Source: Arsenicicoccus bolidensis DSM 15745 (GTDB taxonomy: Bacteria > Actinomycetota > Actinomycetes > Actinomycetales > Dermatophilaceae). Taken from it: a DNA stretch of 64,000 bases. The stretch is taken from positions 113,370 to 177,369 of the forward strand of contig NZ_AUFG01000003.1 of the NCBI RefSeq assembly GCF_000426385.1, given 5' to 3'. Below the pieces are notes generated by a model. It worked only from the letters and a program-made list of their open reading frames with translations. It did no database searches and was not told the origin of the DNA. This document shows positions 43,399 to 50,871 of this stretch, piece after piece. A program made the position numbers and the translations under genes. Within the stretch, counting starts at the first letter, position 1. Every line of letters starts with the position of its first letter.

Positions 43399-44853
43399 TC
43401 AGCGGGAGTGATCGCCGGGCCGCAGGTGGGTGGTCGTGTGTCGGGTGGTGTCCACGACGTACTCGTCCTCCTGGACGGTGTCGTCCGGCGTCGCCTTCAC
43501 CACCGGCACAGCGTCGGCTGCCTCGTCCCCGCGGCGGTCCCCGGCGCCCGCCGCGGCTGCCTTGTCGTCGTGGTTCTCGAGCTGGTCCCGCCGCTGGTCC
43601 AGACCCGGGATTCCTGTGACACCGTCGTCCGCGGAGGTATCGCCCTCGGTTCGGCGGTCCGGCCGCGACTCGCCCGGCTCGGCGACCGGGACGATCCGCG
43701 TGACCTCGGTGGCTGCGTCGCCAGGGCCCGTTCGCACCGTCTCGTCGGCCCTGTCTGCGACGTCGGCGCGGACGTCCCGCAGCACCACCGGCTGGGTGGG
43801 TGCGCCCGGCTCGTGCGGGTCGGCCATGGTGTGCCGGGCCTCGTCGAGGCCGGCGTCCATCGTCTCGGGGGCACCGACGGGTCCGGGCAGGGTCACGGCC
43901 GGGACGTGCGCGACCAGGTCGTCCCCGGCCACCTCGTCGTCCAGCCGCTGGAGCGCCGCCTGCGCGTCCCTGCGGGCCAGGTCGTCCTGCACGGTCTCGG
44001 CGTGGACGAGCTCGCGCACCAGGCGGAGCTCGCCCGCCAGCCTGGCGCGCATCTCGAGCGCGCGGTCCGGGCGCTCGTGCCGGGTCCCGGCATACGCCTC
44101 CAGGACGGTGTCGAACGCCTCGGGGGTCGCCTGCGACCACAGCACGGCGAAGTCGTCGGCCGGGTCGGCCACCCTGGCCTGGTCCCAGCCGGTGATCGCG
44201 ACGATGCGCCCGCTCGAGGCGTCCCGGTCGTCCTCGAAGTCGGCGAGGAGGAGCTCGCCGGACATCCGCCCGTGGATGGTGGCGGGGGCGAAGCGCCAGT
44301 GGGCGACGTTCTCCAGGGCCCGCTCCCACCTGCTCAGCAGCCTCGCCGGGACGTGCCCGGTGCTCGCCGCCCGGTCGAGCTCGGCCAGGTGACGCGTGCG
44401 ATAGGTCTCGGCGTCGTAGACCGGGACGCCGGCCTCGTCGTAGAGACGGGGGTCCAGGTTGTGGATCTCGCCCAGCGCGCGACCGAGGGCGGCCGCCAGG
44501 CCGGGCCCGGCGGGGAGTCTCGAGAAGTCGAGGTTGCGCCCCCGCACCTGCGCGTAGACCATCGCCCGACCCGAGTCGCGCAGGGCGACGCTGCCGGCCT
44601 CCTGGGGGACCTCGAACGCCAGCCGCTTGTCGAGGTGGGGGAGCAGCATCGCGGCCGACTCCATCTGGGCGGCGTCGGCCGCGGACCGCGGCACGCGGAT
44701 CGTCCAGGTGCGCTGCTGCGAGTCGTGGACGCGGGCGACGTCGCACCGGTCGTCCTCCCCGTGCACGGGCTCCACCGACACCGGGTCCAGGCCCTTGACG
44801 GCGGCGCTGGCCAGGGCGGCGAGGTGCAACGGGGAGCGGAGGGCGACGGTCAC
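43399..44853 (-). CDS. phosphotransferase (APH/kinase fold) with altered catalytic motifs
   Basis: A 484-aa protein with an aminoglycoside-phosphotransferase-like kinase fold over about 1-300 (RTWTIRVPRS, ALGRALGEIHNLDPRL, RIVAITGWDQARVADPADDF) and a long acidic, Thr/Asp-rich disordered tail (about 310-484). The Brenner motif normally HGDxxxxN reads IHGRMSGELLL, and the expected IDW/DFG aspartate region reads ITGWDQ, so catalytic activity is doubtful. It occupies the place between adnB and nudC where mycobacteria carry an ion-channel gene. GTG 44853 follows a minus-strand TACCGT box by 7 nt; GTG 44862 overlaps that box and is less likely. Confidence 0.75.
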   Translation of the reverse strand: MTVALRSPLHLAALASAAVKGLDPVSVEPVHGEDDRCDVARVHDSQQRTWTIRVPRSAADAAQMESAAMLLPHLDKRLAFEVPQEAGSVALRDSGRAMVYAQVRGRNLDFSRLPAGPGLAAALGRALGEIHNLDPRLYDEAGVPVYDAETYRTRHLAELDRAASTGHVPARLLSRWERALENVAHWRFAPATIHGRMSGELLLADFEDDRDASSGRIVAITGWDQARVADPADDFAVLWSQATPEAFDTVLEAYAGTRHERPDRALEMRARLAGELRLVRELVHAETVQDDLARRDAQAALQRLDDEVAGDDLVAHVPAVTLPGPVGAPETMDAGLDEARHTMADPHEPGAPTQPVVLRDVRADVADRADETVRTGPGDAATEVTRIVPVAEPGESRPDRRTEGDTSADDGVTGIPGLDQRRDQLENHDDKAAAAGAGDRRGDEAADAVPVVKATPDDTVQEDEYVVDTTRHTTTHLRPGDHSR

Positions 44854-44860
44854 GCGCCCC

Positions 44861-44888
44861 ACGGTAGGCGAGCCCCGGCGTCTAGGCT
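44861..44888. promoter_or_regulatory. divergent leaderless promoters, phosphotransferase and nudC
   Basis: The 42-nt gap between the two starts holds TACCGT on the minus strand (complement of 44861-44866), 7 nt before GTG 44853, and TAGGCT on the plus strand (44883-44888), 7 nt before GTG 44896. The -35 region of each promoter must lie across the other's transcription start, so the two genes probably compete for polymerase. Confidence 0.55.
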
Positions 44889-44895
44889 GTCAGGC

Positions 44896-45873
44896 GTGAC
44901 CGGAGCGCCGCGAATCCTGCCCGAACTGGCCCTGTCCCGCTCCGCGCTGGACCGTTCAGGCTGGTTGCGCGGCGACGCGGGACTCGTGCCACGGCTGCTC
45001 GACGACGAGGGCACCCAGGTCGTGGTGTCCCGTGGGGACCTGCTCCAGGCTCGCGCCGACGGGTCCGCCCTCGTGCTCCACCGCCCGGTCGAGGTCCGGG
45101 TGACCGCCGAGGACCTGGTGGTCTACCTGGGGGCCGACGAGGGTGGCGGTCAGTACCTGGGCGTGGCCCGGGACCCGATGCCAGACGCGTCCGGGCCCGG
45201 CGACCCCGCGCGGGACGGCGCCGCCGACGAGCCCTCTCGCTGGCTGGGGCTGCGCTCGCTCGGCCTCACGCTCGATCCGCTCGACGTCGCCCTGGCGTCG
45301 ACGCTGGCCGGTATCTCGAACTGGCACCGGGCGCACCGCTTCTGCTCCCGGTGCGGCCTCCCCACGGCCGTCAACAGCTCCGGCTGGGTGCGGCGCTGCC
45401 CGGAGGGCCACGAGTCCTATCCCGTCACCTCGCCCGCCGTGATCATGGCCGTGGTCGACCGGCAGGACCGTCTGCTGCTGGCGCGCAACGCATCCTGGCC
45501 GGAGGGGCGCCTGTCCGTGCTCGCCGGGTTCGTCGAGCCGGGGGAGTCCCTCGAGGTGGCGGTGGCCCGCGAGGTCAAGGAGGAGGTCGGGCTGGAGGTC
45601 GAGGCGGTCGAGTATGCCGGGAACCAGCCCTGGCCCTTCCCGGCATCCTTGATGCTGGCGTTCACCGCCCGCGCCCGCGACGGCCAGCTGCGGTTCGCCG
45701 ACGACGAGATCGCCGAGGCCCGGTGGTACTCCCGCGACGAGCTGCGGGCCGACATCCGGGCCGGCGCCGTGCTGTCCGGCGGCACCCCGATCTCGGTGGC
45801 CTACCACCTCGTCGAGCGCTGGCTGGGCGAGCCCATCGCCGCGCTCCAGGATGGTCCTCCCGTCCCCTGGTGA
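44896..45873 (+). CDS. nudC: NAD+ diphosphatase NudC
   Basis: A 325-aa NADH pyrophosphatase that hydrolyses NAD(H) to NMN(H) and AMP and can decap NAD-RNA. N-terminal domain about 1-135; zinc ribbon FCSRCG with RRCPEGHESYP, in which the fourth ligand position is not a plain CxxC; Nudix box GFVEPGESLEVAVAREVKEE (with VGL following, about 208-230); C-terminal NudC signature QPWPFPASLMLAFTARA. The start is a GTG preceded by TAGGCT, leaderless. In mycobacteria nudC also lies between adnB and uvrD2. Confidence 0.93.
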   Translation: MTGAPRILPELALSRSALDRSGWLRGDAGLVPRLLDDEGTQVVVSRGDLLQARADGSALVLHRPVEVRVTAEDLVVYLGADEGGGQYLGVARDPMPDASGPGDPARDGAADEPSRWLGLRSLGLTLDPLDVALASTLAGISNWHRAHRFCSRCGLPTAVNSSGWVRRCPEGHESYPVTSPAVIMAVVDRQDRLLLARNASWPEGRLSVLAGFVEPGESLEVAVAREVKEEVGLEVEAVEYAGNQPWPFPASLMLAFTARARDGQLRFADDEIAEARWYSRDELRADIRAGAVLSGGTPISVAYHLVERWLGEPIAALQDGPPVPW

Positions 45874-45936
45874 GCCACGGCGGGTGGGCCGGCGCCGCGT
45901 CGAGGTATGTCGGTGGCATCTGGGAGACTTCGGGCG

Positions 45937-48093
45937 ATGGCTGCGACCCCTGACGACATACTGACCGCCCTCGATCCTGAGCAGCGGGCGGTCGCCGAGC
46001 GACCCCTCGGGCCCATGTGCGTGCTGGCAGGTGCGGGCACCGGCAAGACCCGCGCGATCACGCACCGCATCGCCTACGGCGTGCGGTCCGGCGTCTACGT
46101 CCCCCAGCGCGTGCTCGCCGTCACCTTCACCGCCCGCGCGGCCGGCGAGATGCGCACCCGGCTGCGCGACCTCGGGGCCGGAGGGGTCCAGGCCCGCACC
46201 TTCCACGCCGCGGCGCTGCGCCAGCTCCACTACTTCTGGCCCCGGGCGATCGGCGGTGCGGCGCCCGAGGTGATGCCGCACAAGGCGGGGGCCGTCGCGG
46301 AGGCGGGGGCCAGGCTGCACCTGCAGCTCGACCGCCCTGCCATCCGGGACCTCGCGGCCGAGGTGGAGTGGGCCAAGGTCAGCCTGCTGACGCCCGAGAC
46401 CTATCCCGCCGCGGCACGGCACGCCCGTCGGGACCCCGCAGGGCTGGACGCGACGGCGATGGCACGCCTGCTGCAGGCCTACGAGGAGGTCAAGGGCGAG
46501 CGCGGGGTCATCGACTTCGAGGACGTCCTGCTGATCATGGCCGGCATCCTCGACGAGCACCCGGCCGTGGCCCGCGAGGTGCGCGGGCAGTACCGCCACT
46601 TCGTCGTGGACGAGTACCAGGACGTCAACGCCCTGCAGCAGCGGCTGCTCGACCTGTGGGTCGGCGACCGCCAGGACGTGTGCGTGGTCGGCGACGCGGC
46701 CCAGACCATCTACTCCTTCACCGGCGCCTCGCCCGCGCACCTGCTGGGCTTCTCGGCGCGCTACCCGGACGCGGCCGTCGTCAAGCTCGTCCGCAACTAC
46801 CGGTCCACGCCCCAGGTGGTCGGGCTCGCCAACGTGATGCTGCGCGCCCAGGGCCAGGCGAGCCGCACGGGCGCGGGCCGAGCGCTCGTGCAGCTCCAGG
46901 CGCAGGGCGAGGACGGTCCCCAGCCCCGGCTGACGGCCTACGACGACGACCAGGCCGAGGCGCGCGGTGTCGCGGCCGAGATCAGGCGTCGCATCGACGC
47001 GGGCACCCCACCCGCCGAGATCGCCATCCTGTTCCGCACCAACTCCCAGAGCGAGGCGCTGGAGTCCGCGCTCGCGGACGCCGACGTCCCCTACCTCGTC
47101 CGCGGAGGGGAGCGGTTCTTCTCACGGCGCGAGGTCCGCGACGCGCTGCTGCTGCTGCGGGGGCAGGCGCGCGCCGACGACGGCACGGTGCCGCTCGGGC
47201 GACTGACCAGGGACGTCCTCGGTGGTGTCGGCTGGTCGGAGCAACCACCGGCCTCGGGCGGCGCCACCCGCGAGCGCTGGGAGTCCCTCCAGGCGCTGGT
47301 GGCCCTCGCCGACGACCTCGTGGCCTCGCAGCCGGACGCACGTCTGCCGGAGCTCGTCGCCGACCTCACGGAGCGTGCCGCGGCCCAGCACGCCCCCACG
47401 GTGCAGGGCGTCACGCTCGCGTCCTTCCACAGCGCCAAGGGCCTGGAGTGGGACGTCGTGCACCTCGTGGGCTGCAGCGACGGCCTCCTGCCGATCTCGA
47501 TGGCCGAGGGGTGGGAGGCCATCGAGGAGGAGCGCCGTCTGCTCTACGTCGGCCTGACCCGTGCCCGTCGCGAGCTCGCCCTGTCCTGGGCGGCGTCCCG
47601 CAACGTGGGCGGACGGGCCTCCCGTCGCCCCAGCCGGTTCCTCGACGATGCCGCGTCGGTCCTGGGAGAGGGCGCCAGGTCCGCGCCCCGCAAGGCCGCC
47701 GGCGCCACCGGCCGCCAGCGCAAGCCGTCGATCGCCAAGCCGGCGTTCTGCCGCACGTGCGGGGCGGAGCTGAGCTCGGCCGCCGAGCGCAAGACCGGGC
47801 GTTGTGGGGACTGCCCGCCCACCTACGACGAGGCCACCTTCGAGGCGCTCCGCACCTGGCGCAAGGCCACCGCGGCCGCTGCCGGCGTGCCCGCCTATGT
47901 CGTGTTCACCGACGCGACCCTGACGGCCATCGCCGAGCAGGTGCCGTCCGACGTCGCTGCCCTGGCCACCGTCTCCGGGGTGGGGGCCCGCAAGCTGGGG
48001 CTCTACGGCGAGTCCGTGCTGGCCATTCTCGGTGGCGCCGACGTCGACGAGATCCTTTCCGCTGCAAAGGAATCCGCGGGCAAAGAAGGCTGA
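45937..48093 (+). CDS. uvrD2: ATP-dependent DNA helicase UvrD2
   Basis: A 718-aa SF1A helicase. Walker A LAGAGTGKTRA (about 28), motif Ia VTFTARAAGEMRTRL, motif II VVDEYQDVNALQ, motif III VVGDAAQTIYSFTGAS, motif V LASFHSAKGLEWDVVHLVG and motif VI LLYVGLTRARREL. After the motor come a tetracysteine motif (FCRTCG and RCGDC, about 606-628) and an HRDC domain (about 635-710), the layout of mycobacterial UvrD2. ATG 45937 is preferred over 45907. It directly precedes the whiB7 promoter, as in mycobacteria. Confidence 0.94.
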   Translation: MAATPDDILTALDPEQRAVAERPLGPMCVLAGAGTGKTRAITHRIAYGVRSGVYVPQRVLAVTFTARAAGEMRTRLRDLGAGGVQARTFHAAALRQLHYFWPRAIGGAAPEVMPHKAGAVAEAGARLHLQLDRPAIRDLAAEVEWAKVSLLTPETYPAAARHARRDPAGLDATAMARLLQAYEEVKGERGVIDFEDVLLIMAGILDEHPAVAREVRGQYRHFVVDEYQDVNALQQRLLDLWVGDRQDVCVVGDAAQTIYSFTGASPAHLLGFSARYPDAAVVKLVRNYRSTPQVVGLANVMLRAQGQASRTGAGRALVQLQAQGEDGPQPRLTAYDDDQAEARGVAAEIRRRIDAGTPPAEIAILFRTNSQSEALESALADADVPYLVRGGERFFSRREVRDALLLLRGQARADDGTVPLGRLTRDVLGGVGWSEQPPASGGATRERWESLQALVALADDLVASQPDARLPELVADLTERAAAQHAPTVQGVTLASFHSAKGLEWDVVHLVGCSDGLLPISMAEGWEAIEEERRLLYVGLTRARRELALSWAASRNVGGRASRRPSRFLDDAASVLGEGARSAPRKAAGATGRQRKPSIAKPAFCRTCGAELSSAAERKTGRCGDCPPTYDEATFEALRTWRKATAAAAGVPAYVVFTDATLTAIAEQVPSDVAALATVSGVGARKLGLYGESVLAILGGADVDEILSAAKESAGKEG

Positions 48094-48129
48094 TCGGGTC
48101 CCGCCTGGCGGATCAGGTCGATAAAGGCA

Positions 48130-48159
48130 TTGCCCCCTCTCGCGGGCGGAGGCTACAGT
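48130..48159 (+). promoter_or_regulatory. whiB7 promoter
   Basis: TTGCCC (48130-48135), an 18-bp spacer and TACAGT (48154-48159). ATAAAGG lies just upstream of the -35, and mycobacterial WhiB7-activated promoters carry an AT-rich patch there bound by the WhiB7 AT-hook. Transcription from here would give a leader of about 530 nt before whiB7. Autoregulation is inferred. Confidence 0.65.
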
Positions 48160-48171
48160 CCAAGGTGTCCT

Positions 48172-48192
48172 GTCACGAGCGCTGCTCGTGAC
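48172..48192 (+). other. stem-loop at the start of the whiB7 leader
   Basis: GTCACGAGC (48172-48180) and GCTCGTGAC (48184-48192) form a perfect 9-bp stem with a GCT loop, close to the predicted 5' end of the transcript. It could stabilise the RNA or act in regulation. Confidence 0.6.
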
Positions 48193-48243
48193 GCACGTCC
48201 CGGCACCGAGGTGCCGATGAGCGCAGTGAGGAGGGTGGGCCGC

Positions 48244-48504
48244 ATGGAGAACACGACGATGACGATCGTGACGCGTTACTGCGTCGATGCTGTCACGCCC
48301 CTGCGCTCGACCACCCGTGATCGCGGCACCCTCGGTGCGCCCGCGGGTGCCCGTGGCAAGGGTCAGGGGACCGGTCTGTCCTACGCCGGCGGCACCGCCC
48401 GCGTCATGGACGGAGTGCGTCCCGGCTCCGCCCACATCATCGACCCGTCCACCTCGTTCGCCCCGTCGGATGTCGTCCCGTTCCTCGGGAGGCCACCGGT
48501 CTAG
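48244..48504 (+). CDS. 86-aa ORF in whiB7 leader, possible leader peptide
   Basis: An 86-aa frame (MENTTMTIVTRYCVDAVTPL at the start) with GAGGAGGG 8 nt before its ATG at 48244. It ends 22 nt before the attenuator hairpin. I recognise no domain; composition is Gly/Thr/Arg-rich and low in complexity after residue 25. It may be a leader ORF whose translation controls readthrough into whiB7, or a small independent gene. Mycobacterial whiB7 leaders also contain an upstream ORF, though a shorter one as I recall. Confidence 0.55.
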   Translation: MENTTMTIVTRYCVDAVTPLRSTTRDRGTLGAPAGARGKGQGTGLSYAGGTARVMDGVRPGSAHIIDPSTSFAPSDVVPFLGRPPV

Positions 48505-48526
48505 TCCCTAGACCCAGGTCCTCTCC

Positions 48527-48563
48527 AAGGCCGCGGAACCCGACATCCGGGATCCGCGGCCTT
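48527..48563 (+). terminator. candidate attenuator in whiB7 leader
   Basis: AAGGCCGCGGA (48527-48537) and TCCGCGGCCTT (48553-48563) form a perfect 11-bp stem with a 15-nt loop between the 86-aa leader ORF and the 31-aa leader ORF. Its position inside the leader, 135 nt before whiB7, suggests conditional termination. There is no U-tract, and no clear competing antiterminator was found by eye. Confidence 0.65.
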
Positions 48564-48606
48564 CGTGCGTGTCCGGGCACCTACCGACCACGCCGAGGAG
48601 GACCCC

Positions 48607-48702
48607 ATGGCCCTCGACCGCACCACCGGACCCACCACCCGCCCCCACCGGGCACCCGCCGCCCCACCACCCCGGGGCATCACCTTGAGGAGGCAGCGAT
48701 GA
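48607..48702 (+). CDS. 31-aa Pro/Arg-rich leader peptide overlapping whiB7
   Basis: A 31-codon frame with GAGGAGGA 4 nt before its ATG at 48607. The peptide is rich in Thr, Pro and Arg, includes a PPP triplet followed by Arg (APPPRG) and ends LRRQR with tandem AGG codons that also form the whiB7 ribosome binding site. Its stop overlaps the whiB7 start in an ATGA, so whiB7 translation should be coupled to it. PPP and rare-codon stretches slow ribosomes, which would suit sensing of translation stress (inference). Confidence 0.6.
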   Translation: MALDRTTGPTTRPHRAPAAPPPRGITLRRQR

Positions 48703-48986
48703 CACTCACGGAGCTCATCGACAACCAGGTCGCCGCGATCGCGGCCGCCGAGACCATCCCCTGCCAGGAGAACGAGCCCGAGATGTGGTTCGCCGACACC
48801 CCCGACGGTGTCGAGTTCGCCAAGTCCCTGTGCGGCACCTGCCCGGCGAGGGACGACTGCCTGGCCGGCGCCCTGGAGCGCCGGGAGCCGTGGGGCGTCT
48901 GGGGCGGACAGCTGTTCGTCGCAGGGGTGGTCGTGCCCCGCAAGAGGCCGCGCGGGCGGCCCCGCAAGGACGACGTCGCCGCGTAG
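48699..48986 (+). CDS. whiB7: WhiB7-type Fe-S transcriptional activator
   Basis: A 95-aa WhiB-family protein. Cys22, Cys45, Cys48 and Cys54 hold the 4Fe-4S cluster; the GVWGG turn is at 66-70; the C-terminal AT-hook RPRGRPRK at 83-90 is specific to WhiB7. WhiB7 binds the primary sigma factor and activates intrinsic antibiotic-resistance genes when ribosomes are inhibited. The gene lies after uvrD2, the same neighbourhood as in mycobacteria. AGGAGG precedes the ATG, which overlaps the 31-aa leader ORF by 4 nt. Confidence 0.95.
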   Translation: MTLTELIDNQVAAIAAAETIPCQENEPEMWFADTPDGVEFAKSLCGTCPARDDCLAGALERREPWGVWGGQLFVAGVVVPRKRPRGRPRKDDVAA

Positions 48987-49033
48987 GCGCTGACGAAGAC
49001 ACCGACACAGCTTGATCACCAAGGAGATCCATC

Positions 49034-49153
49034 ATGTTCCAGCACTTCAGCCAGGAGCTGGCGCGCGTGCGCGTCGAGCGTCTGCCGAGGGCGCCGCGAC
49101 CACGCGGCGCCTCAGAGATACGGACGTCGGTTCGCCGCCGTCAGCAGCGATGA
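49034..49153 (+). CDS. 39-aa arginine-rich small protein after whiB7
   Basis: MFQHFSQELARVRVERLPRA and 19 more residues (PRPRGASEIRTSVRRRQQR): a very basic peptide with a possible amphipathic N-terminal helix. AAGGAG (49021-49026) lies 7 nt before the ATG, one of the best ribosome binding sites here, and the frame begins 47 nt after whiB7, so it is probably in the same operon. No family is recognised. It could bind nucleic acid or the ribosome, but that is only charge-based inference. Confidence 0.55.
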   Translation: MFQHFSQELARVRVERLPRAPRPRGASEIRTSVRRRQQR

Positions 49154-49280
49154 CCCTATGGTCGTCGGTTCCCGCGAGGCGGGCAGGATCGTCACGGTCC
49201 TGCCCGCCTCGTCGTGCGTGGGGGCTGTCCTGGCGCCCCGGGCCCGTGAGGGAGGGGCGGAGGCGGCATACGATCTCGGG

Positions 49281-49481
49281 GTGGACGACGGCGGCAGGGA
49301 TGACGACGGCACTATGACGTGCGGCAGCTGCGGGTGGCAGGTGGCGGGAGCGGACCTGGCCGAGGCCAGGGTGCGGTGGACGTTCGGCACCGAGCGGGGT
49401 CGGACGGTGTGGGCCTGCGAGCGGTGCAGCCGGCAGCACGCCCGCTCGATCGAGGGCAAGCTCGACTCCGCGTGGTGGTAG
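49281..49481 (+). CDS. 66-aa four-cysteine zinc-ribbon-like protein
   Basis: A 66-aa protein with CGSC and CERC knuckles about 32 residues apart (TCGSCGWQV and WACERCSRQHARS), a zinc-ribbon layout. The GTG at 49281 follows a TACGAT box (49269-49274) by 6 nt, so a leaderless start there is favoured; ATG 49314 would remove the acidic first 11 residues. Similar short proteins occur near whiB7 in actinobacteria as far as I recall, with no known function. Confidence 0.65.
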   Translation: MDDGGRDDDGTMTCGSCGWQVAGADLAEARVRWTFGTERGRTVWACERCSRQHARSIEGKLDSAWW

Positions 49482-49535
49482 GTCGCGCGTAGTCCCTCCC
49501 GGCCAGGGGAGAGAGACCGAGCCGCAGGCGCGGGG

Positions 49536-50861
49536 CTACTCCGACGGCGGGTGCAGGGTCAGGTCGTCCAGCCAGTGGGTCAGGATGGCTCGCGCCTCCA
49601 CCTCGCCACCGATCTGGCACAGCACGCCGATGCCTCCGGCCCACACACGATGGATGAGGAGGTAGTCCGGAGGTAGGTCGAGGACGGCGATGACCGACTG
49701 CCAGCGGGGCTCGCTGACGTGGGCGAAGCATCCCCGGAGCCACGCGCGGCTGAACGTGTAGCGCTCGTGGCGTGCCGGCTCGAGGAAGGGGTCGAGGAAC
49801 TCCAGCAGCAGGTCCGGGGCGAGGTCGGCACCGGGGTGGACCCACCCCTCCTCGCGAAGCCCGTCCAGCACGGCGGGGCCGGTGTCGTCGCCACTCAGCG
49901 CGAGACCGAGGAGACGTCCGACGGCGCTGGGCATCCCACCGGGAAGGCGGTTGACGGCCCCGAAGTCGAGGACCCCGAGACGGCTGTCCTCGGTGATGCG
50001 GAAGTTCCCCGGGTGCGGGTCGGCGTGGAGCAGGCCCACGTGGTCCGGCCCGGCCAGCAGGAAGTCCAGGTAGAGCGTGGCGGCCTGGTCCCGCTGCTCG
50101 GCAGACCCCTCGCGGATCACGGCGGACAGGGGGGTCCCCTCCAGCCAGTCCATCACGACGACCCGAGGCGTCGCCTCGAGCACCCTTGGTATGGCGAAGA
50201 ACTCGCTCCCGGCGAAGGCATCCGCGAACTGGCGCTGCGCGGCCGCCTCCAGCGTGTAGTCCAGCTCCTCGCTCATCCGGGCCTGCAGCTCGTCGGTCAC
50301 GGCCTTCATGTCGATGCCGGTCCGCAGCGCGCCGGTCACGCGCGCGACGCGGGCGAGCTGACGCAGGTCCGACAGCAGGGCGTCGCCCGCCCCGGGGTAC
50401 TGCACCTTGACCGCCACCTTGCGGCCGTCGGCCCACCGGCCGCGGTGCACCTGCCCGATGGAGGCGGACGCCACGGGGACGTCGTCGAGCTCGTGGAAGC
50501 GGGACCGCCAGTCGTCGCCCAGCTCGCTCGCCAGGACGCGGTGGACGGTCTCCGCAGGCATCGAGGGGGCGGCGTCCTGGAGCGCCGTCAGGGCGCCTCG
50601 GTAGTGCGCCGCGACCTCCTCGGGCAGCGCCGCCTCGAAGATGGACATCGCCTGCCCGACCTTCATCGCCCCGCCCTTGAGCTGGCCGAGGACCGAGAAG
50701 AGCTGGTCAGCGGTGCGGGCGGCGACCTGGGCCGCGACGGCCTCGGCCGGCGCCCCGCCGAGACGGCGGCCGAGTCCCACCGCGGTGCGGCCGGCGTAGG
50801 TCAGCGGGAGGGCGGCCAGGCGGGCCGTGCGGTGGGCAGACCGTCGAGGGATGTCGTTCAC
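49536..50861 (-). CDS. AarF/ABC1/UbiB family kinase-like protein
   Basis: A 441-aa atypical kinase of the ABC1/UbiB family (Rv3197-like). Family motifs: the KxGQ motif LKGGAMKVGQAMSIF (about 62), VASASIGQVHRGRWADGRKV with lysines in AVKVQYPG, catalytic loop LLHADPHPGNFRI (about 275) and metal site VLDFGAVNRLP. UbiB-type proteins support isoprenoid quinone or lipid metabolism; the substrate here is unknown. GTG 50861 follows a minus-strand GACAAT box; the longer open frame is not needed. It lies 10 nt after the TOMM-like E1 gene on the same strand, forming an operon. Confidence 0.88.
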   Translation of the reverse strand: MNDIPRRSAHRTARLAALPLTYAGRTAVGLGRRLGGAPAEAVAAQVAARTADQLFSVLGQLKGGAMKVGQAMSIFEAALPEEVAAHYRGALTALQDAAPSMPAETVHRVLASELGDDWRSRFHELDDVPVASASIGQVHRGRWADGRKVAVKVQYPGAGDALLSDLRQLARVARVTGALRTGIDMKAVTDELQARMSEELDYTLEAAAQRQFADAFAGSEFFAIPRVLEATPRVVVMDWLEGTPLSAVIREGSAEQRDQAATLYLDFLLAGPDHVGLLHADPHPGNFRITEDSRLGVLDFGAVNRLPGGMPSAVGRLLGLALSGDDTGPAVLDGLREEGWVHPGADLAPDLLLEFLDPFLEPARHERYTFSRAWLRGCFAHVSEPRWQSVIAVLDLPPDYLLIHRVWAGGIGVLCQIGGEVEARAILTHWLDDLTLHPPSE

Positions 50862-50871
50862 CCCTTGATTG

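Noticed and set aside
43399..44853. Macrolide or aminoglycoside phosphotransferase resistance gene near whiB7.
   Set aside because: Catalytic motifs are altered and the gene has its own promoter, divergent from nudC; no resistance-specific signature is visible.
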